Notes: generated by a model not told the origin, from the sequence alone. A stretch of 64,000 bases of DNA from Scenedesmus sp. ARA3 (GCA_004335835.1 RWJK01001263.1:20111-84110); one strand, 5' to 3'; counted from the stretch's first letter, positions 46,992 to 58,464 are shown. A program made the numbers and translations.

Positions 46992-48800
46992 TTGGCGGTG
47001 GGCGGACAGTGTAGATGTGTGCAGCATGTTGAGTACCAAAGCCTTCGTGCATGTTGAAGTGTTGGAGTGTGTTTCTAGTAGGCATATGAGCTAGGCATTT
47101 TAGGCAGCAGTGTCCAGAGGCATCCAGAGTAGTAGTGCAATCCAGAGGTGCTGCTTCCTTTCAAGCGATGTTTTACCAGCTTAGGTAGTCGCAGTGCGTG
47201 CAGTCATGTGATGTTCTTTTCAAAGGTCGTTGCAGATAGCATACCTGCAGTGCATTTACACATATGCATGTTGACTGGGTCAGCATAGGAGGGTTACTAA
47301 GCAGCACTGGAACATGTGTTCTGCGCTGATGTTTGTGTTGAGGGCTGCACCACCTGTGCATATTACACAGGGCTGGGGCATCTAGTATGCTAGCACGCAT
47401 GTCATTCTGCGCAGCATCAGCAAAAGCTGTTTGCATCAGCAGTGCGCACGCCATATTATGGTGCATTCTGAGCTGCAAAGACTGAGCAACGGCTGCTGGT
47501 ACAGCAGCAGCAAGCACACATTGCACCGCAGCTGAGCTGCCCTAACATCTTTGCACTTGGTGCATTTTTACAGGCAGGTTCTGCACATGCCAACCGCATT
47601 GCTGCAGCTTAACAATTAGCCGTCTCCTGCCCTTGAGTGCTACTAGCAGTGCATGGGATGAAGTGGGTGTCATAGCCATGGGTTAGGGTATAATATGACT
47701 GTTTAAGGGTACCATCAGTGCAGTGGAAGGGGTATCACTTGATCTCTAGCTTAGGGGATGACGCCTGCTGCGATGCAGCATCTTGTTAGTCAGGTATTTT
47801 ACCATCCAACATGTATGCGCGGTGGCATGTGCATCTTGCAGTACCGACCATGGGGCTGCGGCAAACCTGCAGCTGTCCAATTGTGCACATGCATCATACG
47901 GAAGAGCCAGTGCACATGCTGCTGGCAGCTGCACTGGCAGGCAGCGCCACACACTAGCAGGCTGGGAGGGTGGTCACTGGTTCCTGCAATGCAGCTGGGA
48001 AGCACGTCACATGCGTGTGTGCGCGCACAGTATTAAAGCCAATAAATCTGTCAACAACGAGAGTAGGACCCTCAGGCTGCTGTACAACTGAGATTGAACA
48101 GCGCAGCAACACTCAAAAAACAAGCAGTACACGCACAGAACAGAAGGTGGCGGCACACACAAAGAGTACACTGCTAGCCAGGCTGGACCAGCTGGCATGC
48201 ATCCGAATGCATTCATTCCGTCAACAGACCCAGGCGCTGCGTGCACAGCCACCTCCAGCCCCAAATGCCACTGCACATGCCACTGTATCACGCGCCCCTT
48301 GCGGACACACCGGCAGCCCACATACCGAAGCACTGCTGAAAGCTACCTCTCCACGCTTTTATGCTGCCGCACTCCTGGCAGCATTTGAATGAGCAGCCCG
48401 CAGCAACAGTTGACACATCAGACGCGGACACAAACGCATGTGTGCTGTACAGCCCTTACGTCAGGCTTCAACGCCCTGCTGCCAACTCCACTCCTGCCTG
48501 CCTATCCTCACATCAAGAACCACGTGTGGCACACGTACTACTAACTCAGCCTGATGCGCACACCAGAACATGCAGCCGGTGATGCAGCCACACCTGTGCA
48601 TGTAGCTGCATTTAACCACTCATCACACTAAAGCTGCAGTGCCGCTGCGGCATGGCAAGGAAAGCAGCTGCACTGCAACCTGATGGCCGGCCTCACACTG
48701 GAAAGTACAACCAGGCAATGCCTGTGCACACAAACTCTGCTGTCATGGCTGTCTCTTGTACTGCTGAGCCCTTGAACTGAACCAAGCGGCTGCTGTGTGT
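46992..48800. other. Convergent intergenic region between lipase and ISCA2
   Basis: About 1.8 kb between two genes that end toward each other. A 140-codon frame at 47970-48392 has biased, non-family composition and no clear exon signals. I regard the stretch as 3' UTRs plus spacer. No repeat array is visible here. Confidence 0.5.
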
Positions 48801-50486
48801 TCACATCTTTGCTGCAAACGACGTGCCGCAGCCACATGCAGACTCTGCGTTGGGGTTTGCGGCAATCTGCAGCAGCAGGCGGCAGCAGCAGCAGCAGCGC
48901 AACCACATGTCACAGATGCGCATCAGCAGCACCACAACAGCATGCAGCATGTGGCGTGACAGCTACTGCACGCCAAAGTTCACGCAACGCATGCTGCTGC
49001 ATGGCCTCATTCCTCTGTCTGATGCTGTCTGACGCTGTCTGAAGCTGCTGCCGCTACCAGCTGCTGGCCAGCACCTGCAGTGCCCACACCATGTGGCTCA
49101 GCAAGGTAGTGTCAGTCTGCAGCTGCCATCCTGCAGAGCTTAAGGTCACGCCACGCCTGAACCGACAGGCTGGATGCATGGACTGTTGTTGACAGTGAGA
49201 TGGCAGGTTGTGCTAGTGTGCAGCTACAACATTGCCAGGCGCTACCTAGACTCACCTGGAAAGCTGAGCGCATGAGGCTGTCCTCATACTCCAGCACCGC
49301 GCCGCGCAGGAAGTCTATTGACACGGTGTCGCACACCACGCGCACGCCGTCACGCTCAAACACCCTGCGCAGGATCATCATCATCATAATCAGCGGGCGG
49401 CATGGACGCATGCTCAGCAGCAGGGCGAACATTGCATGCCAGCTGTCCGGTGTGTGAAAGAGCGCTGCCTCACCCCACACACCAACTCACACAGGACTGC
49501 TGCTGGGCCTGCTGCTGCGCACAGCACCTGAATGCAAGCTTCACTGCTGCACACTGAATTGCAGCACCTCCTGTGTGCACTGCACGCTCCATGGCACGCT
49601 TCACAGCACGCACAACTGCTGCCCCCACGCTGGCTGCCCTGACGCCCCACTGCCGCCCCCGATAACTGCAACACAAGCCCCACTGCTGCCCCCACACCGG
49701 CTGTACTCACAGGTCCTCTGCTTGCGCTCTGCTGTCGTCCAGTTTGAATTTGTACTGGAACCCTGAGCAGCCGCCTCCCTCAACCTCTACCCGCAGCATG
49801 ACTGGCTTGTCTGGCGTCTCTGCTTGCAGCTCTCTAAGTCTCTGCAGGAGCAGGCGTTGCAGTGCCGCATGTGCACAGTTAAGAGCAATGGAGGATTGCA
49901 TGGAAGCGTGAAGCATGCTAGTGGTGGCAGCGCAGTTGGCATGTGAGCGCAGCACAGCGGCAACTGCTACCACGGGCAGCGATGGCATGAACAGGTGGCA
50001 GCTCAACTGCCGTGCCGCATGGTGTGCAAACTGGCATATACCACTGGCAGTACAGCATGCAGCCAAATAGGAGAGGCAGCAGGTACTGAGGCAGGGCGGC
50101 AGGTGAAGTGCTAGCATGCACCCTGTCCACCTACCCAAGCTGCCCCTGACCTATGTACTGTTTCACTGCTGCTACTGTGTGCAGGTCACACAGCCTCACT
50201 CGCAAGGAAGTTTCAACATGTGCAAAAACAAAATAGTGTATTGTGACTGTTGCATGAGGCCGTCACGGCCACTCACCCGCACTGCAGAATCGTCTATGAC
50301 GATGCCTGCTCCACCCCCTTGGGTGGCTGCTTGTCGGGTAGCTGCGAATGCCAAGTGTGGATTATTGCGAGTCACTGCTTTTACAAAGCTGCACGCTGCA
50401 TACTGCATCCCTATTGCTCCAGCTGCCTCATCCACGGTGCTGGACAGTAGGAGGGACCTGCACACGCTGCAAGCCGACCGCAACAT
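48801..50486 (-). CDS. ISCA2: Mitochondrial A-type iron-sulfur cluster assembly protein (ISCA2-like)
   Basis: A late-acting Fe-S carrier or scaffold of the HesB/IscA family that helps make [4Fe-4S] proteins. Exons 50277-50486, 49711-49841, 49256-49364 and 48801-48866 join in phase to 171 residues. The ATG at 50484-50486 opens [16 protein letters not shown], an Arg/Ser-rich presequence. The domain follows: IDDSAVRRLRELQ, then [19 protein letters not shown] with the first conserved cysteine, [21 protein letters not shown], and [14 protein letters not shown] with the CGC pair. The GGCSGFQY form and DGV..V.D are closer to ISCA2 than to ISCA1. No ATG exists further upstream in frame before a stop, although a TTG-led extension is open. 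Head to head with the RH47-like helicase, about 400 bp apart. Confidence 0.88.
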
Positions 50487-50889
50487 GCTGCTCCGCCTCC
50501 GACAACCTATAACCCGATCTGAAAGCTCTGAACTACAGAACGCGGCAAAGCGCACCAAGTAGATGGTGACTCTGGATTAGGCAGAGCTGAGCATTGCTTT
50601 CCAACTAGCGTTTTCACTTCAATTAGCAACTGCTTCAACTTGATAGCAAGGATACACGCATGACGTCGAGTGAAACACAACATGCACTTGCTTTCGAAGC
50701 AGATGTTATCAGGTGGTTGGTGTAACTGTTACTACACTAGGGTTGCCAAATTACACCTTTAATCAGTTTGTAGATTTATTTCACTATGTTTGAGTATTCT
50801 GCTGCAGAGGTACCGTTTGTAAAGTTGCGGACAAGCGAGACAACGGTACTTTGGCTTTGCCGCTGCCTACCCTGGTTTCATCCACTGCA
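50487..50889. promoter_or_regulatory. Shared divergent promoter region, ISCA2 / DEAD-box helicase
   Basis: The two start codons are only about 400 bp apart and face away from each other. The middle (50580-50790) is AT-richer than the flanks. Such spacing suggests a bidirectional promoter for two organelle-directed proteins. No TATA box was identified. Confidence 0.5.
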
Positions 50890-53132
50890 ATGCATTCCTT
50901 ACACCACAAATCGGTCCTGCAAGGCTGCATGGGCATACGGTCCAGGTCTCGTAGCCAGTCGCATTACGGGCTGAGCCCCTGCAGCTCCAGCTCGTTTCGC
51001 ACTCCACAAAACGGACTGTCCAGATATTATTTAGTCAACACCCAGTCGGCTCGACCAGAAAGCGCCCAACAGCTGCAGCCTGATGTCGTGGAGGCTGGCA
51101 GCAGTGAGCAGCAGCAGCAGACTCTGGAGGCATTTGCCGCTGAGCAGCCAACAGACGGCAGCATCACGCTGAGCGACATGTCAGTGGAGGACCCGCCAAC
51201 ATTCGAGGAGCTGGGCATTGACAAGCTACTGGTGGTGAGCATTTGCAATTCAAGTGAACGCTGTGCACCAGCCGGCGTCAGCATGCATGTGTGGTGGGCT
51301 GTGGCTGGTCAGCATGGTCAGCAAGCTGTTAGCGCCCCTGGGCTGTTGCAATCTCATCCCGTTGCTGTGTTCCAGCTTCGTGCAAGCTTCTCTTTGGCAG
51401 CACTGCTGCTGTTGCCACACTGGCAGATGTTTTCACGCCGCACCCAAGCATGCATGCTCAAGCTACTCTGACGGTGGTCACGCAACTGCCTGCTGCTGCT
51501 GCTGCTGCTGCTGCAGTCCTGCCTCGCTGAGTCAGGCATCGAGCTGCCCTCACCCATCCAGGAGGCAGCCATCCCGCAGCTGCTGGCGGCGCACAACGCA
51601 GCAGTGCAGAGCTACACCGGCTCCGGCAAGGTGCGAGGGGGCGCATGCCTGGCTTGAGCAGATGTAACAGTGATGAATTCAGCTTTTCAGACATAGGTCA
51701 TGTTGTAGAGGCACTTCATGGTATTGTTTCAGGGTCACACGGGGCAGCTGTTATGCGCCAAAAGGGGGTGCCAGCATCTGTGCCGCAAACCAAGGTCACG
51801 ATCATGTGCACCATGGAGCCGCAGCTGCTGCCCATTGGTGTCCACCTGTGACCTTAGCCTTCCTGCCGGGGTCTCAACACAGGCTTTCAAGGCACTGCCA
51901 CCCCTGCTGACACCCTCTTTCCGCGTCAACCTCCTACATGTCACACTCTCGCAGACGCTGGCGTACCTGCTGCCAGCCATGACCCTCGCGCTGCGGCGCG
52001 CTGAGGCCACATACCGCCGCCAGCAAGCCGCCGCATCATCTGGTGCCTCATCCCTCGCGGAACAAGACCAATACAGCGTGCAAGTGCTTATTGTAGCACC
52101 AAGCCAGGAGCTTGCAATGCAGATCTGCAGGGTGGCTGCTGGGCTGCTGCCCCCTGAGGGCCGCAGCGCAGTGCAGCAGGCCATTGGCGGGGCGAATATG
52201 CGGAGGCAGGCTGAGGCGCTTGCTGAGAAGCAGCCGCTGGTGGTGGTGGGCACGCCTGGGCGGCTGGCTGACCTGATGCGGTGAGCAGGATGCACGTTGT
52301 AACTTGTGTGTCTGTCAGTATGTGGTAGCAGGCGCGGTACTGGTTGCAGCAGCTGGTTGGCATCAGGTAGCACAACGTTGCGATGCATGTATATATGGAA
52401 GCCCATTTCGCAGTGGCGACATTGGCTGAGAAGCAGCCGCTGGTGGTGGTGGGCACACCTGGGCGGCTGGCTGATTTGATGCGGTGAGCAGGGGATAGTG
52501 TAGTTAGTTGCATCATGTGTGCCTGGCAGCATGTGGTATTAGGCGCGGTCCAGGCTGCTGCAGCAGCAGCAGCGGCAGCAGATGGTTGGCTGTGGGCAGC
52601 ACAACGTCGCGCTGCCTGTATAGGAGAGCATGTTGCTGTGTTTGTGTAGGCTGAGAAGCAGCCGCTGGGGGTGGTGGGCACGCCTGGGAGGCTGGCTAAC
52701 CTGATGCGGTGAGGACACAAAGAAACCAGCTGGTTTTGAGGCTGTAAGAGGCAGTTTGAGGCGGTCACGGCGGCAGCAGCTGTTGACAACTACAGTGCAT
52801 GCTGTATGTCTACCAGCATCTGATGGTTTGCTTGCCTGGAAGCATGTCGGTAGACTAGCAGCGACATGGCCTAAGTCTGATCATATTCTGCTGCTGCTGC
52901 TGCTGCCGCTGCTGTTGCTGCTGCTGCTGTTGCAGCATGGGTGCGCTGCGGCTGCACCGCTGCCCCGTGCTCATCATGGACGAGGCTGACCAGCTGCTGG
53001 GAGATGTGTATGCAGCTGACATGGCCCACATCAGCGAGCACTGCGGCAAGAAGCTGGGCCAGCAGCAGCAGCAGCAGGGCGGCAAGGGCAAGGGCAGCCG
53101 TGCTGCAGGCAATGCAGCTGATGCAGCCGCAC

Positions 53133-53224
<92 letters not shown>

Positions 53225-54350
53225 GAAGGAGATAAGGGCAGCTTACTGCTGCCAGTCAAGCGGCAGACGGTGCTTGTGAGTGCTACGCTTTGGGACGGTG
53301 TGCTGGGCCGCTTTGCCAAGTGGTGCCCAGAGCCGCAATTCCTGACCATGGGCAATGCTCCCACTTGGTCGAATGATGACGAGGATGACGGCGCAAATAA
53401 CAAGGGTTCAGAGGGCAGCAAAACCTGGGGCTGGGGCGCAAAGGGCTGGGAGGGTCCGGCGTCTGTGGTTCAGGCGGGCCCTAAAACCCAGGGCATGGCC
53501 GGGGGGGCGGAGGGTTCAGGGCTGGTGCCGACGATGCCGCCGAATTTGGAGCATCGTTACATGGTGGTGAATCCGCAGCATAAGGCTGATGCAATGCGGC
53601 GGGCTATGTATGCGCTGGAGATCGGCATGGGCTTAGGGTTCATGAACTGGCAGCAGCGGCTGAAGGACGTGGCTGGCAAGGTGGCGGCGAAGAAGATTGA
53701 GGTGGGTGGCGCTGGGTCGGATATTTGGTGTGTGTGGCTGCTGGGTGTCGGGGTGTGCATGCTAATGCATGTGTGTGTAGTACGATTAGTGGGTATGCTT
53801 GTACTGCCCGCTGATGCTTGACAACTAGTACCAGAACGGCAAGCGTGTCACCCATGTCATGCTGGCAGCAGCCAAGCTTGATTGTTGGACGCAATTGGTG
53901 AGCATATTAGTTCACAATGATTTATTGTCGTTGTCCCTCACACCCGCAGGTGGGGCAGCTGCATGGTGACATGACCCCCCTGGAGCGTGCCGCCGTGCTG
54001 GATGCTGCGCGCAAGGGTGCCTTCCAGCTGCTGCTGGTCAGCGACGTGGCGGCACGTGGCATCGACATGCCTCAGGTGGGTCTGGGGTTGTGTGTTCTGT
54101 CAGGATCAGGAGTTGTGTTCTGTCGACCTTGATAGTGTCAGAGTCCGCTGTCAGTGTGCCCGGCAGTGGGTTATGCAGCTGCACTCGGCTGTGACGCAGA
54201 ACAGCAGCTTGTCTGTGGAGCTGTACAGCTACAGTTTGTGGCACCTCATGTATCTGTGGGAGGCTGCAGCACCCCTTGAGCTCAGCTAACCTCACTCCTT
54301 TCGTCGCTGCCCGCTGCTTCTGTCGCTGTTGCCGCTGCTGCTGCTGCTGC

Positions 54351-54406
<56 letters not shown>

Positions 54407-54494
54407 CAGGTTGAGGTGGTGTTCAACATCGAGATGCCCAGCTCGTTCAAGTTCGATCTCAAAGTCGCTCCCTGCTGCTGCCGCTGCTGCTGCC

Positions 54495-54568
<74 letters not shown>

Positions 54569-55673
54569 AGGTTGAGGTGGTGTTCAACATCGAGATGCCC
54601 AGCAACGCGGCGCACTACGCGCACCGCGCGGGCCGCACGGGGCGCATGGGGGCCCCAGGGCTGGTGCTGAGCCTGGTGGCACCGGGAGAACGCTTCGTTG
54701 TGCAGCGGCTGAGCAAGAAGCTGGGCGTGCCCATCATGGTGGGTGTTTTTCTGGTTTTGTGGGGAGTGCGGATTTACACTTTGTGGGCCGCCTGTTGATT
54801 TAAAAGCAAGGTTGAATAGGCGGCATCTGGCATCAGCTCAGATGGCCGCAGGTTTTGTGGGGGTTGGGGTTATCAGCAAGTCAGCTGTGGGGCGCATGGG
54901 AGCCCCGGGGCTGGTGCTGAGCCTGGTGGCACCGGGGAGCGCTTCGTGGTGCAGCGGCTGAGCAAGAAGCTGGGCGTGCCAATTAAGGTAGGTGTTTTTC
55001 TGGGTTTGTGGCGCGTGCGGATGCACACTTTGTGGGCTGTCTGTTGATCTAAATGTAAGGTTGAATAGGCGGCGTCTGGCATCAGCTCAGATGGCCACAG
55101 GTCTGTGGGGTTCGGGGTTATCAGCAAGTTGGCTGCGAGGGCCGCATGGGGGCCCAGGGCTGGTGCTGAGCCTGGTTGCGCCCGGGGAGCGCTTCGTGGT
55201 GCAGCGGCTGAGCAAGAAGCTTGGTGTGCCCATCATGGTGAGTGTTACTGCAGCTATCTGTATTGTTATTGGTACAGGACGTCAGTCTGTACAAGATGAG
55301 GAAGGCTTGGTGTTGTGTCGGCATCTGGCGGTTGGTGCTGGCCAACAAGCACCCAGCTTTGGATCATGACAGGAAGCAAGCAGAACATGCTGCAGGTACA
55401 CTTCATGTATGGGGAGTTGGCATGCAATTCAAACACTGCAGTTGTCTTGGTGTGCCAGCTCACTTTACATGCCACTGCTTCTGCATGCGCTCGTGTAGGA
55501 GTGCCACCTTGCTGCTGGTGAGGTGGTGCTGGGGCCGCCGCCAGTCAAGGAAAAGAAGAAAAAGAAGGTGCTTAAGGAGCAGCAGCAGCCAGAGCAGCAG
55601 CAGCAGCCTTCCAGCAGCAGTGACAAAAGCAGCAGTGACAAAAGGAGCAGCAGCAGCAGTAGCAGCAGCCAGG

Positions 55674-55707
<34 letters not shown>

Positions 55708-56362
55708 GAAGCCCGCTAAATCACCAGCAGCAGCAGCCCCACAGGTAACAGGCGCAGAGCGCAACCGGCTGACGCCAGCCGCCGCAGCGGCAGCGGCCGC
55801 AGCGGCAGCAGCAGCAGCAAAGCTCGACTCGCCTGCAGCTGATGACTCAGACGATGGGGATTATGTTGTTGATGAAGATGATGATGTGGAGGTGGAGGGA
55901 GATGAGCCAGTTGAGGTTATCAAGCAGCGTATCAAGCGGGATCTCCAATCGGAGCTTGATGAAATCAAGGCTGAAAAGGCAGCAGCTCGCGCGGCGCGCT
56001 ACGAGCGGCAGCAGCAGGCAGACGGCGGCAGCCGGCAGCCGCGGCAAGTCAGCAGCAGCAGCAGCAGCCGCAAGTGGAGCGGGCCGAGGCCGAAAGGGTC
56101 GCCTGCTGAAGCTGCTGCTATGGCTATGGCGCTGATCATGGCAGATGAGAAGGCGAAAAAGTCAAAGTCAAAGTCAAAGCTGCCTGCTGAGGTGCTGGAG
56201 GCGATGGGCGGGGACAACGCTGCAGCAGCAGGCGAGCAGAAGCCGAAGCAGCGGCGGCCGCAGCAGCAGCAGCAACAGCGGCAGCGGCAGGATGCGAGGC
56301 CAGCGGCTGGTCGTGCAGCGCGTGGTGGGGCGCGGCGCAGCAGCAAGAGCAGTAGCGAATGA
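50890..56362 (+). CDS. DEAD-box ATP-dependent RNA helicase, RH47-like, probably organellar
   Basis: An RNA-remodelling ATPase. Exons 50890-51234, 51517-51630, 51955-52280, 52936-53701, 53950-54075, 54571-54738 and 55499-56362 join in phase to about 902 residues. Motifs: Q motif region FEELGIDKLL..ELPSPIQ; motif I SYTGSGKT (split over an intron; AVQSYTGSGKTLAYLLP resembles plant RH47); PSQELA; TPGRLADLM; DEAD in LIMDEADQLL; SAT in LVSATLWDG; HGDM; VSDVAARGID; HRAGRTGRMG. The Ser/Arg-rich N-terminus without acids until residue about 50 suggests an organelle transit peptide. Two large additions: a run of 30 serines between motifs II and III, and a charged Ser/Gln/Ala-rich tail of about 280 residues with lysine clusters, likely RNA-binding. 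A 69-bp in-frame segment at 53829-53897 may be an optional exon. Exons 3 and 7 have multiple decayed edge copies. Confidence 0.88.
51490..51516 (+). repeat. CTG run before helicase exon 2
   Basis: CTG triplets end in CTGCAG, the acceptor of the exon beginning SCLAESG. Confidence 0.8.
52204..52714 (+). repeat. Three copies of the helicase exon-3 3' edge with donor
   Basis: The real edge encodes EKQPLVVVGTPGRLADLMR and ends at the donor at 52281. Copies at 52432-52489 (donor 52484) and 52650-52714 (donor 52709) keep the same text with minor changes (GTPGRLADLMR; GTPGRLANLMR) and a GTGAG donor. They are separated by 203 and 225 bp. Confidence 0.85.
52889..52935 (+). repeat. CTG-rich tract before helicase exon 4
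   Basis: CTG/TTG/CCG triplets run into TTGCAG, the acceptor of the exon starting MGALRLHRCP. Confidence 0.75.
53135..53224 (+). repeat. AGC microsatellite coding for 30 serines in the helicase core
   Basis: Twenty-nine AGC codons and one AGT sit in frame between the DEAD motif and the SAT motif. Purity of the codon indicates recent slippage. In most DEAD-box proteins the equivalent spacing is short. Confidence 0.9.
53829..53897 (+). other. Possible optional 69-bp cassette exon in the helicase gene
   Basis: Bounded by CAACTAG and GTGAGC and open in phase (YQNGKRVTHVMLAAAKLD..). Joining exon 53701 directly to 53950 gives AAKKIEVGQLHGDM, which fits the family spacing (K...VGHLHGD). Including the cassette would add 23 residues in front of that motif. 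Confidence 0.4.
54330..54602 (+). repeat. Duplicated CTG tract plus exon-7 5' edge
   Basis: Two CTG/CCG tracts (about 54335-54410 and 54476-54570) each end in CTGCAG followed by GTTGAGGTGGTGTTCAACAT. The first copy (54411-54445) departs after NIEMPS; the second, at 54571, continues into NAAHYAHRAGRTGRM and is the real exon. Confidence 0.85.
54635..55240 (+). repeat. Three copies of the helicase exon-7 3' edge with donor
   Basis: The real edge reads RMGAPGLVLSLVAPGERF..KKLGVPIM and ends at 54738. Copies end at 54987 and 55237 (steps of 249 and 250 bp) and share following intron text (GTGTTTTTCTGG and GTTGAATAGGCGGC). Copy 2 lacks one base near CCGGGGAGC and copy 3 lacks one near GGGGGCCCAGG. 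Both would shift frame if used whole, so they are decayed. Confidence 0.85.
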
Positions 56363-56993
56363 GCTGTACTGCTGTTGTTTGTGGATGTAGTCACATTGGT
56401 ACTTGGCGTTGGCCAAGCACTGGCATGGAAATACTTCAGTGTCGTGCAGATGGTCCCACATGACACAGTTCTATGTGTGGGCATGATAAGGCAGTGTCCA
56501 GTGGTGCAGGCTGTGGCCCACAAGGCGGCCTTGTGTGTCACCTGTGCATACCATTGCCTCAAGATGGTCCTCACGCATGAGAGGTCCTCACTCTCGTTTG
56601 TATTTATTCAGGTACAGGACATCACGGCATAGCTGGTGAACACTTACTTGATAAGCCCGAGGCCAGGATCCAACCTCCTGTAGAACTGCCAGTGTTGCAC
56701 TTGCTGGTTGACCATCGCAGAATGACAACCGCCGACTTCTCTCAATATTGTTGCTTCGAGATGCACGGTCTGCGATATGTACACAAAAGCGAGGTAGCTT
56801 TCCAGATGAATTCATATCCTTGGTGAGCCGCGACGGACTTTGCCGGCCAGTCGGCAGTGGCGCAACTGGTCACATTGGACATTCACGGCTGGCGATCAAG
56901 GAGCGCTTTGCTGTACTGATAGCACAAATTCTTATTTAAATGTTGTTTCTTTTCTCCACAACGTCGATCATCACCTGATCAGCCTCGGCGACG
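56363..56993. other. Intergenic region after the helicase gene
   Basis: About 630 bp with the helicase 3' UTR and the promoter of the next gene. The last part is AT-rich with TATTTAAAT at about 56932-56940, some 55 bp before the next ATG. No coding signal seen. Confidence 0.45.
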
Positions 56994-58464
56994 ATGCACC
57001 GTCAGCTGCTGCTGCAATTAGCAAGCATGGTACTGCACCTGCTGCTGTGCCCAAGAGGCTTGCAGGCAAGGCCTGCACCACCTTGGATATTCTCCCACCG
57101 GGTGCTGCAGCAGGGTGCAGCAGGACCAGCAGCTGTAACGGACCGTAGCGGAACGTTTGGTGCTGCTCCAGCAGACAGTGCAGACTGTGCTGCTGTGTGC
57201 AAGCGCGCACTAAGCATGTCAGATATCAACGGAGGGGTGCAAGGCCAGCAGGCATGTGCAGTGTACAATGAAGCTGCTTGGCTGCCTAGCATAAGCAGCA
57301 CAGCGGCCTTCAGGCAGCGTGCCATCTACGGTGAGTGGCATGGCAGATCATCAGTATGATGGCAGCTGCAGCGCTCGACATGATCAGATGCTCTGCATCG
57401 CGACTGCGCAGCATGACGTTGTGTAAGCCTTTTTTCTGGCATCAACTTGGCTCTCTCAGCTGCTGGCATACTCTGTAATGAGCACAACGCTTCAAACAGT
57501 AAGGACGCAAGGCCTGCACAATTCAAGCACAAACAGAGCTCGATGGCTATATTTATGTACTATTTATGCTGCAGGAGTGGAGGCCAGTCCTGCTCAAGAT
57601 GCTGCCTGCTTCGTGCACTCCTCCAGCAGCAGCAGCAGCCAGCCCGCTTCAACCCCTTTCAAGCCGTGGCAGCGCGGCTCAACTGCCCTGCCATCCTTTT
57701 GGTGCCTCTGCCAGCAGCAGCAGGGCGTGGCTGGCGCAGCATGGACAACACAAGGCCCCTGCAGCGCCGGTGGCACAGCAGTCTGCCGGCTTACGCGGCG
57801 TAACAACCAACTGGGAGGAATTGTGGCACAGCAGCAGCAGGTGGGGTGTGAGAGTGCGAATGCTGTGACGTACAATGCAGCGGAGTTCCAGGAGCTCTGC
57901 ACAAGCACACAGCAGGCTGGCTCCAAGGTTGCGGCATCACCATCACCAGCAACAGCAATATCACCATCTTCATCACCAGCAGCAACCACATCATCCCCGC
58001 CATCGCCATCACCATCACGAAAGCTGGCTCCGGTGTCCCCAGCAGCATCTCCGTCAACACCTGCACCTGTACCTGCATCATCATCAGCACCAGCGTCAGC
58101 ACTAGCGCCAGCAACACCGCCAGCACTTACACCTGCATCAGCAGCAGCACCAGCACCACCAGCGCCAGCACCAGCAGCACCGGCACCAGCAGCAGCAGCA
58201 GTGCCGGCGGCTTCAGCGCCAGGGCCTTCTATTGTCATCATTAATCCAGGGCGGCCCCCATTGGTGGTGGCACCAGAAGCAGCAGCAGCTTCACAAGGCT
58301 CTGCGCCCACACCCAACACAGTGGTATACACGCCATCTGCTGCAAATGCTGCTGCTGCACCTCGTGTGGTGGTGCTGACGCCAGCGCCTGGGCAGCAGAC
58401 GGTCATCATGCCAAATGCAGGCGGCAACTGCTGCAGGCGCCACTTGCTGCTGCCTCAGCACTAA
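56994..58464 (+). CDS. Secreted Pro/Ala/Ser-rich protein of unknown function
   Basis: I do not recognise a family. Exons 56994-57330, 57460-57498 and 57575-58464 join in phase to 421 residues; further 5' exons cannot be excluded. The N-terminus MHRQLLLQLASMVLHLLLC is a plausible signal peptide. Residues to about 260 are a cysteine-containing, otherwise unassigned region (ADCAAVCKRALS, QQACAVYNEAAWLPSI, AAGILCNEHNASN, CESANAVTYNAAEFQELC). From about residue 270 to 350 comes a low-complexity stretch of SP, AP and PAP units, like hydroxyproline-rich cell-wall proteins of volvocine algae. The end returns to VVV-rich segments (SIVIINPGRPPLVV, TPNTVVYTP, PRVVVLTPAPGQQTVIMP) and a basic CCRRHLLL tail. 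A wall or matrix role is inference from composition. Confidence 0.6.

Noticed and set aside
47970..48392. 140-codon plus-strand frame in the convergent intergenic region
   Set aside because: No recognisable domain, no clear exon borders, composition typical of noncoding CAG-rich DNA here.
50556..50558. TTG-initiated longer ISCA2 N-terminus
   Set aside because: A nuclear alga gene is expected to start at ATG; the ATG at 50484-50486 gives a good mitochondrial presequence.
52855..53421. 188-residue poly-leucine frame on the minus strand
   Set aside because: It is the antisense of the AGC/CTG repeats in the helicase gene; the plus strand carries clear helicase motifs.
54411..54475. First copy of the helicase exon 7 as the true exon
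   Set aside because: It lacks the HRAGRTGRMG continuation; the second copy at 54571 has it and keeps phase with exons 6 and 8.
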